Origin: Candidatus Poseidoniia archaeon
Lineage (GTDB): Archaea; Thermoplasmatota; Poseidoniia; MGIII; CG-Epi1
Direction: 5' to 3'
DNA: 49,711 bases
Assembly (NCBI GenBank): GCA_029936395.1
Contig: JAPYSW010000004.1
Coordinates: 1 to 49,711, forward strand
Shown here: positions 7,565 to 16,659 of the stretch, piece by piece
Position numbering within the stretch: position 1 is the stretch's first letter
Layout of the letters: each line of letters starts with the position of its first letter
Notes under the pieces: model-generated
What the model was told of the DNA's origin: nothing
What the model saw: the letters and a program-made list of their open reading frames with translations, nothing else
The model's database searches: none
Position numbers and translations under genes: made by a program

Positions 7565-8145
7565 ACTATAAAATATTGCAAAATTCACCAGATTTTAAAA
7601 AACCTAAACCAGAACTTGAACAATATACCACTCCTGTTGATATTACTCTGGAGATAATAAAACAGGCTAATTCTTTAGGTCATCTGGCAGGAACTGTAGC
7701 TGATTTTGGATGTGGAACGGGTAGATTGGCTATTGGAGCTTCATTATTAGGTGCAAAGGTAACGGGGTACGAAATTGATGATGATGCACTCAAATTAGCT
7801 ATAGAATATTCTAATAAAAATAATTTAGATATTAAATGGGTTAGTATGGCTATTGAAAATGTTAGTGAATCATACGACACGATACTAATGAATCCTCCAT
7901 TTGGTTCTCAACGACCTGGGGCTGATGCTATTTTTCTAGAAAAAGCACTGGAAAGTTCCTCAGATATTTGGACAATCCATATGGCTGAAACAAGAGAATT
8001 TATTCAAAAACTTGTTGAAGAAAACTCTGGGAAAATTGTATCAGCCTATAAGTTTGATTTTCTATTAAATAAGACAATGCCGTTTCATACTAAAAATAAA
8101 AAGACCAAGAAAGCAATACTTTATCATATAGCGTCTCTGAGATAA
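7561..8145 (+). CDS. METTL5-like rRNA N6-adenine methyltransferase
   Basis: A Rossmann-fold SAM methyltransferase with motif I DFGCGTGRLAIGA and catalytic motif IV NPPFG (N6-adenine type). The N-terminal KPELEQYTTP closely matches the KxxLEQYxTP signature of METTL5, which makes m6A in helix 44 of small-subunit rRNA in eukaryotes. An rRNA target is therefore inferred. Two starts are possible: ATG 7549, overlapping mcm by 16 nt, or TTG 7561, giving a 4-nt TTGA overlap with the mcm stop. The latter places the KILQNSPDFKKPKPELEQY segment near the N-terminus, as in homologues, and is preferred. It is translationally coupled to mcm and followed after 4 bp by csl4. Confidence 0.85.
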   Translation: MNYKILQNSPDFKKPKPELEQYTTPVDITLEIIKQANSLGHLAGTVADFGCGTGRLAIGASLLGAKVTGYEIDDDALKLAIEYSNKNNLDIKWVSMAIENVSESYDTILMNPPFGSQRPGADAIFLEKALESSSDIWTIHMAETREFIQKLVEENSGKIVSAYKFDFLLNKTMPFHTKNKKTKKAILYHIASLR

Positions 8146-8149
8146 TATT

Positions 8150-8698
8150 ATGAAACAACCAGGTGATAAACTAGGAAGTGCGATGGAGTACATGCCAGGT
8201 AGTGGTGTCTATGAAATTAATGGTGAATTAATTGCAGGTGTTTGTGGTGAACTTAAAGAAGATAATAAAACTATGAAAATGAGTATTGCACCCTCTGTTT
8301 CAGTTCCGATTAAGATTAAAGAAGGTGATACTGTCTTCGGTAGAATACAAATGACAAGAAATAGTATGGCCTCTGTAGAAGTTCTAAAATTAAAAGGTGA
8401 AAAGAGATCAATTGGAAATTATACCGTAGGTACTTTACATGTAGCTAAAATGTCAAAAGATTACGTTTCTAATATTAGTGATGTGTATCAAGCTAATGAT
8501 TTAATTCAGGCTACAGTGATTAAAGCCCAACCTGCCATTGAATTATCAACAAGCTCCGATAATGATGGAGTAGTCTTTGCAAGATGTGATGTTACTCATG
8601 ACATCCTAAAGATTGTTGATGGAGAATTATGGTCAGAGGAACTAAGAAGAAGAGTTCCAAGAAAGATATCTAATATGTATGGTAAAGTTCAGGTTTAG
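8150..8698 (+). CDS. csl4: Exosome RNA-binding subunit Csl4 with degenerate zinc ribbon
   Basis: This is a cap subunit of the archaeal RNA exosome. The N-terminal domain is clear (KQPGDKLGSAMEYMPGSGVYEINGELIAG, compare PGD.LG..EE...G.GTYE.NG in the family). It is followed by an S1 OB-fold (about residues 58-135) and a C-terminal segment ending in the family-like RRVPRKISNMYG. The usual two CxxC knuckles are lost: only Cys146 and His150 remain (ARCDVTH), and the second knuckle reads WSEELRRR. The zinc ribbon therefore probably folds without zinc. The 182-aa length is normal. It lies in an operon with mcm and the METTL5-like gene. Its last 20 nt overlap the next gene in another frame. Confidence 0.88.
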   Translation: MKQPGDKLGSAMEYMPGSGVYEINGELIAGVCGELKEDNKTMKMSIAPSVSVPIKIKEGDTVFGRIQMTRNSMASVEVLKLKGEKRSIGNYTVGTLHVAKMSKDYVSNISDVYQANDLIQATVIKAQPAIELSTSSDNDGVVFARCDVTHDILKIVDGELWSEELRRRVPRKISNMYGKVQV

Positions 8699-9161
8699 TT
8701 TAAGTTTACTATTTTTTCTTTTATTGTTACCCTTAGCCTCAGGGGAAGTTGAAATCAATTTAAGTGCTGAAACAATAACCTATGGAGCTCCAGGAAATGC
8801 CTTTGTCGATTCAGGAGAAAATATAACTTTCAATGCAATCGGAATTATTGATGCGAAGTCCGTACTGTGGGATTTCGGAAGAGATATTAGCGGTAATGGA
8901 ACAAGATATTCAAATGTCACCAGTGTGTCACATATTGTCTATGCAGAAGGAAGATATGATATTTTTATTACTGTGTTTTATGAAGATGAAACATATGAAA
9001 TAAGTGAATTTACTCTATTTGTTGATTTTGAGGAAGACTTACAGAATGAAATTATTCATAATGAAGCTTTATTCTTTGCCATTGCAGGTTCAGAACTCAT
9101 CATGAGTGCCATACTTGGCTACTGGACTCAACAAATCCGTAAGGAAAAAGTCTATCTCTGA
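8679..9161 (+). CDS. Small PKD-like membrane-anchored exported protein
   Basis: A 160-aa protein with an N-terminal signal peptide (basic VKFRF, then a strongly hydrophobic LLFFLLLLPLASG). One Ig/PKD-like domain follows (ENITFNAIGIID..VLWDFG, about residues 25-110). A C-terminal transmembrane helix ends in IRKEK. It is probably anchored in the membrane with the domain outside. The start ATG lies inside the csl4 coding region, and its stop overlaps the convergent PKD gene by 10 bp. Its physiological role is not recognisable. The link to csl4 looks like compact packing rather than shared function. Confidence 0.75.
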   Translation: MVKFRFSLSLLFFLLLLPLASGEVEINLSAETITYGAPGNAFVDSGENITFNAIGIIDAKSVLWDFGRDISGNGTRYSNVTSVSHIVYAEGRYDIFITVFYEDETYEISEFTLFVDFEEDLQNEIIHNEALFFAIAGSELIMSAILGYWTQQIRKEKVYL

Positions 9162-11113
9162 CGTCTACTAATTGCTATCAAAGAAGTAATTAATAAAGTG
9201 ACCAAAATTGAAATTGAAGGAAGCCCTGAATCATCCACTTCTTCTAATGGTTTTTCTTCTACTAAAGTATCAGTTTCATCATCACCTACATGAACTGTTG
9301 GCCCATAAAAATCCGTCATATTATCTTGAACAATACCATCGGCCCAAATAACAGTTATATCCAATCCATAAACTCCTTTAACGGGGAACATTAATGAATA
9401 AGTGTAACCGTCTGCACCAGGCATTATAACTGTATAAGAATCCTTACTACCATCTGGATTGTTTACAACTATATTGTAATATTCAACATCACCTGTTGTC
9501 TTTGAAAAATCCATAGTAAATGAATCTCCAGGTTCTATATTCTTTGAACTGAAAGATACAACGAAATTCTTCTGTTCAAATGCAGAGAATACTACTTCTA
9601 TATTTTGAGTTGTATTTGACCACAAACCCCCATCATCCATCACCATAAGAGTAATCTCATAGATACCACTTGCATTAGCTAACCAAGTAGTATTTCTATT
9701 TGATGAAATGAATTCATCATTAACAAACCACTCGAAATATGCTACCGTACCCTCTATATCGCTAGAAGTACTATTGAAGCTGTATGACATACCCTCTGAA
9801 GAAATATCGAAGGATGCGTTAGGTGGTGTATTCTCTATTATCTTAAAATTAGCTGAAACTTTTGAGCTCCATGCGCCACTATCATCCCGAACTTCTAATT
9901 TAACTTGATATATTTTCCCATTAACGCCAGGTTCCTCATCAAATGAAAATATCCAAATTGATTCTTCAGATACAACCTCATTGTTATGCCACCATTTGTA
10001 AGCCACAATCTGTCCGTCAGGATCATTCGAATTACTTGAACCAAATGTGAGTATCGAATATTGGTAATATTCAGGAGTTAGACCTCCTAAGGATTCTGGT
10101 GAAATATCAATCGAAGCTTGTGGTGATACATTTGGTGGATTTACAGATATAAAAATATTTACCCAGCCTGAATATGTACCAGATTCATCAATGGCTCTTC
10201 CCATTAAAACATACATATGGATTTCTTCAGTCAGATTTTTCAACGTTAAATTTTGAGTATCTAACCTAAATAATAATGAGCCTCCATCTTTGTCTTCCCA
10301 CATTTCCCATTCATAACTACATTCTATTTCTTCAAAGGTGTTGTCTAAACAAGAAGAAGTAATTACTAAATCTGCACCTTCTTTAGTTGACACTTCATCT
10401 GAGCCTTCAACATCCAGAATAGGTATTGGAGGTAGAACCAGTAATTCTTTGATAGACGGGGAGCTAACATCACCATTTGAATTATCTGTAATAATTAATC
10501 TTACATTGTGATTACCCTCTTGAAATTGATTGTATTCAAAAGTTTCGGAACCTCCAATATAAGACCAATTGCCGGCACCATTCCATTGAATTCTCCAATC
10601 AAAAGATAAATCAGGATTAATATCATCAACACAAGGTTGAGGTTCAGGCTCCATTGTGGTACAAGAATTAAAGCGAGCAGTTTCGCCAAGATGAAGTGAA
10701 GGTGGTGTTATATCAAAATTAACCGTTATTTCTGAATCTTTACCATCATCTCCAGTTACTGTTAACGTAGTAGTGGAGTTATCAGTTATTTCACTCCAGC
10801 TACCATTACCCTTAACTTGTAAAGTTATATTATGCTCACCTGTTGCAAACAGAGTTGAACCCATTACGAAACTAAGTTTCATATGGTCTGAATCGGCTGC
10901 CAATACTCCATCTATTGAAGAATTCCAAAAGAAATATTCCAATTGATCATTACATACAGTACAATCTCCATCAAAGTTAACTTCTTGTTCAACCTGATTA
11001 TCTACACTGGCAGGACTTACACTAACCATTATTACTTCTGGTTCAGCTGAAGCTTGAGTCAAAAATAATACCGATACTACAAACATTATTCCAAAAATTA
11101 ATTCGAAGCGCAT
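9152..11113 (-). CDS. Secreted multi-PKD surface protein with GLPSIS-type C-terminal tail
   Basis: A large exported protein with signal peptide (MRFELIFGIMFVVSVLFLTQASAEPE) and several PKD/Ig-like domains marked by recurrent W-x-F/Y and SFDxSxxSxDxxG patterns (for example TPPNASFDISSEG and FGSSNSNDPDGQIVAYKW). It ends in SGLPSISILVTLLITSLIAISRRQR: a GLPSIS motif, a hydrophobic helix and an Arg tail. An upstream in-frame GTG at 11128 exists. The ATG at 11113 is preferred because it opens the signal peptide and lies about 23 nt from an ATAAATA box. Likely a cell-surface adhesin or structural protein; its ligand is unknown. The same tail occurs on the CARDB protein at 16659-19559, so one sorting enzyme may process both. 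Confidence 0.85.
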   Translation of the reverse strand: MRFELIFGIMFVVSVLFLTQASAEPEVIMVSVSPASVDNQVEQEVNFDGDCTVCNDQLEYFFWNSSIDGVLAADSDHMKLSFVMGSTLFATGEHNITLQVKGNGSWSEITDNSTTTLTVTGDDGKDSEITVNFDITPPSLHLGETARFNSCTTMEPEPQPCVDDINPDLSFDWRIQWNGAGNWSYIGGSETFEYNQFQEGNHNVRLIITDNSNGDVSSPSIKELLVLPPIPILDVEGSDEVSTKEGADLVITSSCLDNTFEEIECSYEWEMWEDKDGGSLLFRLDTQNLTLKNLTEEIHMYVLMGRAIDESGTYSGWVNIFISVNPPNVSPQASIDISPESLGGLTPEYYQYSILTFGSSNSNDPDGQIVAYKWWHNNEVVSEESIWIFSFDEEPGVNGKIYQVKLEVRDDSGAWSSKVSANFKIIENTPPNASFDISSEGMSYSFNSTSSDIEGTVAYFEWFVNDEFISSNRNTTWLANASGIYEITLMVMDDGGLWSNTTQNIEVVFSAFEQKNFVVSFSSKNIEPGDSFTMDFSKTTGDVEYYNIVVNNPDGSKDSYTVIMPGADGYTYSLMFPVKGVYGLDITVIWADGIVQDNMTDFYGPTVHVGDDETDTLVEEKPLEEVDDSGLPSISILVTLLITSLIAISRRQR

Positions 11114-11145
11114 ATTACACCAAATCACATTATTTATGTATGCAT

Positions 11146-11319
11146 TTAACGCTTGCCTTTATTGTGATATCTATCAATTTTAGAATCAGTATAGTGCATA
11201 GGAAACATTAATTCTCCTATTCCAGGTATTGGTTTACCCATCTTATCGGCAATATATCTTACAGAAAAATAACCAATAATAAGACCTAAAGCAACACCGA
11301 CAATTGGGAAAAAATTCAT
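11146..11319 (-). CDS. 57-aa single-pass membrane protein
   Basis: A small ORF starting ATG at 11319 within an ATGA overlap with the preceding gene. It encodes a hydrophobic N-terminal helix (FFPIVGVALGLIIGYFSV), then RYIADKMGKPIPGIGELMFPMHYTDSK and a basic end (NKGKR). The overlap, coherent helix plus soluble tail and tight packing support a real gene. Function is not recognised. It may act with the upstream 56-aa protein. Confidence 0.65.
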   Translation of the reverse strand: MNFFPIVGVALGLIIGYFSVRYIADKMGKPIPGIGELMFPMHYTDSKIDRYHNKGKR

Positions 11320-11486
11320 TCAAAATCTGGCTCAAACTCAGCTTGTAATTCAGCCATTAACTGAGAAAGAAGACGATCAAAACGTTTACTACGATATTCA
11401 CGAGCCCCACCCATATCGGTTTGAACCTTTGCAATGAATGATGCATCTTCTGTTTCCAACTCTATACGGCAAATTGATTCTTCCAT
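11316..11486 (-). CDS. 56-aa conserved-looking small soluble protein
   Basis: The reading frame extends further upstream. However, the ATG at 11486 (MEESICRIELETEDASF...) lies 25 nt from a TTAAATATAA box, which supports a leaderless short form. The longer form would carry an implausible hydrophobic leader overlapping the mccB end. The protein is charged and probably a beta strand followed by a long amphipathic helix (REYRSKRFDRLLSQLMAELQAEFE). The family is not recognised. It is coupled by ATGA to the 57-aa membrane protein downstream. Confidence 0.6.
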   Translation of the reverse strand: MEESICRIELETEDASFIAKVQTDMGGAREYRSKRFDRLLSQLMAELQAEFEPDFE

Positions 11487-11529
11487 TAATTTAACTAAAT
11501 AGAGGTTATATTTAATATTAAGCAGAACA

Positions 11530-13137
11530 TTACATTCTAAAAACACCAAAATTAGAATTATCAATGGACTTATTCAATGAAGTAGAAAGACCTAATGCAA
11601 GTATCATTCGAGTATCTAATGGATCTATGACTCCATCGTCCCATAAACGAGCTGTAGAATAATATGGATTCCCTTCAACCTCATATTTCTCAAGAATTGG
11701 ATCCCTAACCTTCTTAATTTGTGATTTATTCAATGATTTTCCTTGCTTACCCATCTGATCTTGCTTAATTGTAGCTAAAACATCTGCAGCTTGTTCACCT
11801 CCCATTACAGAGATTCTTGCGTTAGGCCACATCCATAATTGACGTGGTTGATATGCTCGACCACACATACCATAATTACCAGCACCAAAAGAACCACCTA
11901 TCACTACTGTGAATTTTGGGACTTTAGCATTAGATACTGCCATTACCATCTTTGCACCATCTTTAGCAATACCTCCAGCCTCATAATCCTTGCCAACCAT
12001 AAATCCAACTATATTCTGTAAAAAGACAATAGGAATCTTTCGTTGACAACACATCTCAATAAAATGTGTCGACTTGAGAGAAGATTCTGAAAAGAGTACA
12101 CCATTATTTGCTATAATCCCTATTGGATAGCCCATTATTCTTGCAAAACCACAGACTACTGTAGGACCATAATTAGCCTTAAACTCATGGAACTTAGAGC
12201 CATCTACTAATCTGGCAATTACTTCCCTAACATCGTAAGGCTGCCGTGAATCTTCAGGTATAATCTCATATAATTCTTCTGGATTATATTGGGGTTCTTC
12301 AGGTTCTGAAATATCTAATTTAAATTTTGGTTCACGGTTTAAATTTGAAATTATGTCTCTTGCTATCTCTATAGCATGTGAATCATTCATTGCATAATGG
12401 TCTGCTACACCACTCTTTCGAGTATGCACTTCAGCCCCACCTAATTCTTCGGAATTTACTTCCTCTCCAGTGGCGGCCTTAACTAATGGAGGACCGGCAA
12501 GAAATATTGTCCCCTGTTCTTTAACAATAATAGTTTCATCTGACATTGCTGGAACGTAGGCTCCACCTGCAGTGCAAGAACCCATAACAACTGCAATTTG
12601 CGGAATTCCTTGTGCAGACATCTGAGCTTGATTGTAAAAAATACGGCCAAAATGCTCCTTATCGGGGAATACTTCATCTTGCATTGGTAAAAAAGCCCCT
12701 CCTGAATCAACCAAGTAAATACAAGGCAGATTGTTTTCTTGAGCCACTTCCTGAGCTCTTAAATGCTTTTTAACTGTTAAAGGATAGTAAGTTCCTCCCT
12801 TAACGGTAGCATCATTTGCAATAATCATAACCTCACGATTATGAACTACTCCAATTCCTGTAACTATCCCTGCTGAAGGAACTTCATCATCATACAATCC
12901 ATTAGCAGCTAATGGTGAAAATTCAAGAAATGGCGTATCTGAATCTATTAACTCTTCAATACGATCTCGAGCTAATAATTTACCCCTTTTTTGATGTCTA
13001 ATTACAACCTCTGGACGCCCCCCTTGACTATATTGAGTAATCTTCAACCTTAACTCTTTTACTATTTTCTTATTGAAACTACGATTAGATATTGATTCAG
13101 AGGAATTGGAATTATGTTTTGTATTTATTATATTCAT
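11530..13137 (-). CDS. mccB: Methylcrotonyl-CoA carboxylase carboxyltransferase (beta) subunit
   Basis: A 535-aa carboxyltransferase of the acyl-CoA carboxylase family. The segments [51 protein letters not shown] and [17 protein letters not shown], together with the [17 protein letters not shown] loop, are hallmarks of the methylcrotonyl-CoA subtype rather than propionyl- or acetyl-CoA types. It transfers CO2 from carboxybiotin to 3-methylcrotonyl-CoA in leucine degradation. It overlaps the biotin carrier gene by 4 nt (ATGA) and is the last gene of the cluster. The first 25 or so residues are low complexity, so the start may lie slightly downstream. Confidence 0.92.
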   Translation of the reverse strand: MNIINTKHNSNSSESISNRSFNKKIVKELRLKITQYSQGGRPEVVIRHQKRGKLLARDRIEELIDSDTPFLEFSPLAANGLYDDEVPSAGIVTGIGVVHNREVMIIANDATVKGGTYYPLTVKKHLRAQEVAQENNLPCIYLVDSGGAFLPMQDEVFPDKEHFGRIFYNQAQMSAQGIPQIAVVMGSCTAGGAYVPAMSDETIIVKEQGTIFLAGPPLVKAATGEEVNSEELGGAEVHTRKSGVADHYAMNDSHAIEIARDIISNLNREPKFKLDISEPEEPQYNPEELYEIIPEDSRQPYDVREVIARLVDGSKFHEFKANYGPTVVCGFARIMGYPIGIIANNGVLFSESSLKSTHFIEMCCQRKIPIVFLQNIVGFMVGKDYEAGGIAKDGAKMVMAVSNAKVPKFTVVIGGSFGAGNYGMCGRAYQPRQLWMWPNARISVMGGEQAADVLATIKQDQMGKQGKSLNKSQIKKVRDPILEKYEVEGNPYYSTARLWDDGVIDPLDTRMILALGLSTSLNKSIDNSNFGVFRM

Positions 13138-13628
13138 TCATCCTCCAATTCGAACATTAATTCACCTTCTTTAACCTGACCTCCAATGTCAACTAAAGTC
13201 AATTTAGATAAAATACCATCTCTAGGAGAAATTAATCTATGTTCCATTTTCATTGCTTCAAGAATAATAATAACCTCCCCTTTACTAACTTTAGTCCCAT
13301 CTTCTACCTTCTTATCCAATAATTTACCAGTTATTGGACTTAAAACTACATCATCACTCACTTCTTCAGATATTTGACCTGAGACTCTCATTGATTTTTT
13401 GGTAATAAAATAATTAATTCCATTTAAATGTACATATATCTCATTACCTTTTTTGTCAGAATAAGCAATTGTACGATTCCCATTAAGTATTATTTCTAAC
13501 CGTCCATCGCTTTTTCGTGAAAAATGACCTTCTGATATTTCATCACCAACATCAATAGTAAAATTAGAACCAGTACGTCTAAGCTTTACATTGTATTTGG
13601 AAGAACCAATTGTTAGAATATCTGCCAT
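13134..13628 (-). CDS. Biotin carboxyl carrier subunit of MCC (BT + BCCP part of a split alpha subunit)
   Basis: The start is ATG 13628 (MADILTIG), inside a TAATG overlap with the biotin carboxylase stop; a further in-frame ATG at 13646 is less likely. Residues 1-90 form the beta-rich BT linker domain that docks MCC alpha onto beta. Residues about 94-164 form a biotinyl domain with EAMKMEH (Lys127 biotinylated). Together with the upstream biotin carboxylase (492 aa) this adds up to about 655 aa, the length of a single-chain MccA. Nothing is missing between the two halves, which indicates a true gene split rather than decay. Confidence 0.9.
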   Translation of the reverse strand: MADILTIGSSKYNVKLRRTGSNFTIDVGDEISEGHFSRKSDGRLEIILNGNRTIAYSDKKGNEIYVHLNGINYFITKKSMRVSGQISEEVSDDVVLSPITGKLLDKKVEDGTKVSKGEVIIILEAMKMEHRLISPRDGILSKLTLVDIGGQVKEGELMFELEDE

Positions 13629-15106
13629 TAATTCCCCAGCCTCCAACCACCTTTACTACTCCATGGTGAATGTGGATCCCTAGTAGATTTTTGAACTAGT
13701 GCACTACTTGATGATTTGGTTCCCAATAGTGCTGCAACCATTAATTCCACAGGAATTACGGGATGAGTCCAATTGGCATAATGTTCATCTACAAATTTAG
13801 TAGAAAATGAACATTTCTGGAAATATTTATTTTGCATTATATCTCGTAAAAAAGGTTGATTGGTAATTAAACCTAAAATTACGAAATTAGCTAGTGCATT
13901 ATCCATACGATCTATAGCTGAATTTCGATCAGAATCCCAAACAACTAACTTTGCCAATAATGGGTCATAAGCACTTGTCACTTCTTGTCCTTCAGAAATA
14001 CCTACATCATTTCTAACTCCAGGCCCCTCAGGTAAAATCAACTTATGCACAATTCCGGGAGTTGGGAGGAAATTACGTGAGGGGTCCTCAGCATAGATTC
14101 TACATTCTATTGAGTGTCCTCTTTGTTTAATATCTTTCTGAGATAAAGTCAAATCTTCTCCATATGCTATTTTAATTTGCCATTTTACTATATCTATTCC
14201 ACAAACCATTTCAGTTACTCCATGCTCAACCTGTAAACGAGTATTCATTTCTAAAAAATAAAAATTACCATTCTGATACAAAAACTCTACAGTACCTGCA
14301 TTTTTATAATTGGCCACTTTAGCAGCCTTAATTGCTGCGTCTCCCATCATCTTTCTAATTTTGTTATTTATAGCCGGAGAAGGAGATTCTTCAATTATTT
14401 TCTGATGTCTTCTTTGGATCGAACATTCTCTTTCGAAAAGGTGTATAATATTACCATGATTATCTCCTAAAATCTGAACTTCAATATGTCTTGGACTATC
14501 CAAGAATTTCTCAAGAATTAAAGTGTCGTTCCCAAATGAATTGCGTGCCTCATTCTTAGCGGCATCAATTGCCGATTCTAACTCTTCTGGTGAAAAAACT
14601 ACCCTCATGCCTTTCCCACCTCCCCCGGCAGCAGCTTTCACCATCAAGGGATAACCAATATCTCTAGCAATTGCATCTATATTCCCACTTAACTCACCAT
14701 GATTACCTGGAATTGTAGGAACTCCTGCATCAATCATCTTCTTCTTAGATTCAGCCTTATCACCCATTAATCTAATTGTTTCGGGATCTGGACCTATGAA
14801 AATTAGCCCAGAATCTATTACATATTGTGCAAATTCTCCATTTTCTGATAGAAAACCATACCCGGGATGAATAGCTTCTGAATTAGTTTCTTTAGCTGCA
14901 TTAATTACCTTATCAAAATTTAAATAACTCTCCAAAGGATTAGCAGGTCCAATTTCTACTGATTCATCTGCCATCATAACATGTGGGGATTCGGAATCGA
15001 TATTAGAATAAATTGCGACTGTTTTAATTCGCATTTCTTGACAAGCTTTAATTATTCTACAAGCAATTTCACCTCGATTAGCCACTAAAATTTTTGTAAA
15101 CATCAT
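13628..15106 (-). CDS. Biotin carboxylase subunit of MCC (N-terminal part of split alpha subunit)
   Basis: An ATP-grasp biotin carboxylase of 492 aa with the N-terminal KILVANRGEIACRII, a glycine-rich ATP loop (KAAAGGGGKGMR), the catalytic EMNTRLQVEHGVTE motif and the R-rich IECRIYAEDP segment. It carboxylates biotin on the carrier protein encoded immediately downstream. The C-terminus (SPWSSKGGWRLGN) corresponds to the point where single-chain MCC alpha continues into its BT domain. The start ATG ATG at 15104-15106 overlaps the end of the hydratase gene by 4 nt. Confidence 0.93.
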   Translation of the reverse strand: MMFTKILVANRGEIACRIIKACQEMRIKTVAIYSNIDSESPHVMMADESVEIGPANPLESYLNFDKVINAAKETNSEAIHPGYGFLSENGEFAQYVIDSGLIFIGPDPETIRLMGDKAESKKKMIDAGVPTIPGNHGELSGNIDAIARDIGYPLMVKAAAGGGGKGMRVVFSPEELESAIDAAKNEARNSFGNDTLILEKFLDSPRHIEVQILGDNHGNIIHLFERECSIQRRHQKIIEESPSPAINNKIRKMMGDAAIKAAKVANYKNAGTVEFLYQNGNFYFLEMNTRLQVEHGVTEMVCGIDIVKWQIKIAYGEDLTLSQKDIKQRGHSIECRIYAEDPSRNFLPTPGIVHKLILPEGPGVRNDVGISEGQEVTSAYDPLLAKLVVWDSDRNSAIDRMDNALANFVILGLITNQPFLRDIMQNKYFQKCSFSTKFVDEHYANWTHPVIPVELMVAALLGTKSSSSALVQKSTRDPHSPWSSKGGWRLGN

Positions 15107-15834
15107 CTATCCCAATTCGGTTTTCTCTTTTGTAAAAATGAGCTTACTCCTTCTTGGCCTTCTTTCCCTTCTTTAATTAGATTAATAAGAGTCTCTAAAT
15201 CTTGTGAAGACTTAGATAAAATATTACTATTGAATAATTTTTTAATGTGCATCTGAGCTTCGGGACCACCTTTTTTTAGACTAAGGATTAATTCATCCAA
15301 AACTGATTGTTCTTCATTATATTTTCCATAGAGCATACCCCAATTTTCAGCCATATCAACTCCAAACCTCTTACCTGTAAGAAAAAGCTCTCTCATTTTT
15401 CCTAAATCAAGTTTTCTAGAAATGTATGGAAATATTACTGCAGGAATCATGCCTATTCTTACTTCCGGAAATCCAAATTTTGTATCATTATGGGCCAGAA
15501 TAAAATCACATGCACAAATTAGTCCCATCCCTCCACCTAAGCAAGAACCGTGAACTAATGCAATCGTTGGTAAACTACAATCTACAACTTCTTTGAGTAA
15601 TTGTTGAAGTTGACTTGGTTCCCACTCATTTAAGTCTGCTCCTGAACAAAACACTGAACCTTCACCCCTAATAACTATAGCTCTAAGCTCGCTAAATTTC
15701 TGAGATTCCTGAATAGAGGCTATCATTGCACCCATCATTTCTGAATTCAGGGCATTTTTCTTCGCAACATTATTCAGTCTTAATGTCAAAATGCTACCCT
15801 CTCTCTCAACAATGAGGGGGATTGTTGCAGGCAT
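15103..15834 (-). CDS. Enoyl-CoA hydratase, probably methylglutaconyl-CoA hydratase
   Basis: A crotonase-fold enzyme of 243 aa. The oxyanion-hole segments are VFCSGADLNEW and HGSCLGGGMGLICACD; the catalytic region contains FGFPEVRIGMIPAVI. Context decides the substrate: it is the first gene of the MCC cluster, so it likely hydrates 3-methylglutaconyl-CoA to HMG-CoA, the step after MCC in leucine degradation. Ahead of the ATG at 15834 a CTATTATTAATAG box is centred about 27 nt away, consistent with a leaderless cluster promoter. HMG-CoA lyase and isovaleryl-CoA dehydrogenase are not in the window. Confidence 0.85.
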   Translation of the reverse strand: MPATIPLIVEREGSILTLRLNNVAKKNALNSEMMGAMIASIQESQKFSELRAIVIRGEGSVFCSGADLNEWEPSQLQQLLKEVVDCSLPTIALVHGSCLGGGMGLICACDFILAHNDTKFGFPEVRIGMIPAVIFPYISRKLDLGKMRELFLTGKRFGVDMAENWGMLYGKYNEEQSVLDELILSLKKGGPEAQMHIKKLFNSNILSKSSQDLETLINLIKEGKEGQEGVSSFLQKRKPNWDR

Positions 15835-15854
15835 GAGTTATCATAAAAATAGTA

Positions 15855-15867
15855 CTATTAATAATAG
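15855..15867 (-). promoter_or_regulatory. Box A of the MCC (leucine degradation) cluster
   Basis: An AT-rich near-palindrome CTATTATTAATAG (minus strand) is centred about 27 nt upstream of the hydratase ATG. It lies in the only gap of the four-gene cluster, the 45 bp between this gene and the GPN GTPase. Confidence 0.45.
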
Positions 15868-15879
15868 ATACTGAAAAAA

Positions 15880-16659
15880 TTAATTTTTATCGGCGTGAGA
15901 TTCTAAATCATCACCACCTGCAAAAGTGGATTGTACTATAGAATATAAATCGTCCATTCCCTCACCTTCTTTTGAAGAAACTGCAAGTAAATTTGATTCT
16001 AAAGTTAGTATCTGAAGAACCCGTAATAATTCTGAAGAAAGAACTCCAGACATTCCAACCATATCTGGCATTGCCATAGCTAAAGCATCAAAATCAGAAG
16101 CCCATTCACTAATCTTATCAACCTCTTCAGGTTCAAGAAGATCACACTTTGTTAGAACTGGAAACATAGGTATTGGAAATCTGAGATGTGCGGCAGAAGC
16201 CAGTAAAAGTTGTGTAACAAAACCTTCAGGCGTTCGTGATAAAAGAGGATCTAAAAGCAAGACCATACCTGATCTATCTGATAAATTTTCTATGAATACT
16301 TTTGATGCCTCTCTATACAAAAATAATTCCGTTTGACCTGGAGTATCTACTAGAAAGTAATCACAATTCACTTCTTCGATTTGCTCTTTCATCCAATCTA
16401 ACTCTAATGCTAATAAATCAGCACAAACAACTTGTGCCCCATTTGGACCTAAACTATATTGATCCATAATATCTCTCAAAGTAAATTTCTCACGAACATC
16501 AATTGCAGCTTCATATGCTACAGTCTCAGCCCCAGGATCTAAATTTACAGCTACACCATCATAGCGATAGTGCTGCATCCACTCTTGCAATGTAGCTACC
16601 AAGGTAGACTTACCAGCTCCTGCAGAGCCTACAAAGTATAGCAGTGCTGTATGTTCCAT
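15880..16659 (-). CDS. GPN-loop GTPase
   Basis: A 259-aa GTPase of the XAB1/GPN family. The P-loop is GSAGAGKST (about 11-19), the diagnostic GPN tripeptide occurs in SLGPNGA (about 70-75), G3 is DTPGQTELF and G4 is TKCD. In eukaryotes GPN proteins assist assembly and nuclear import of RNA polymerase II. The archaeal single copy forms a homodimer, and its role is inferred to be similar RNA polymerase or complex assembly. Its ATG overlaps the stop of the large CARDB gene as TAATG, so it depends on translation of a secreted-protein gene, an odd pairing. Confidence 0.93.
   Translation of the reverse strand: MEHTALLYFVGSAGAGKSTLVATLQEWMQHYRYDGVAVNLDPGAETVAYEAAIDVREKFTLRDIMDQYSLGPNGAQVVCADLLALELDWMKEQIEEVNCDYFLVDTPGQTELFLYREASKVFIENLSDRSGMVLLLDPLLSRTPEGFVTQLLLASAAHLRFPIPMFPVLTKCDLLEPEEVDKISEWASDFDALAMAMPDMVGMSGVLSSELLRVLQILTLESNLLAVSSKEGEGMDDLYSIVQSTFAGGDDLESHADKN

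Noticed and set aside
13628-13646. Frameshift/pseudogene explanation for the split MccA
   Set aside because: Both halves are complete, join without missing residues and overlap by a clean TAATG like other coupled genes here.
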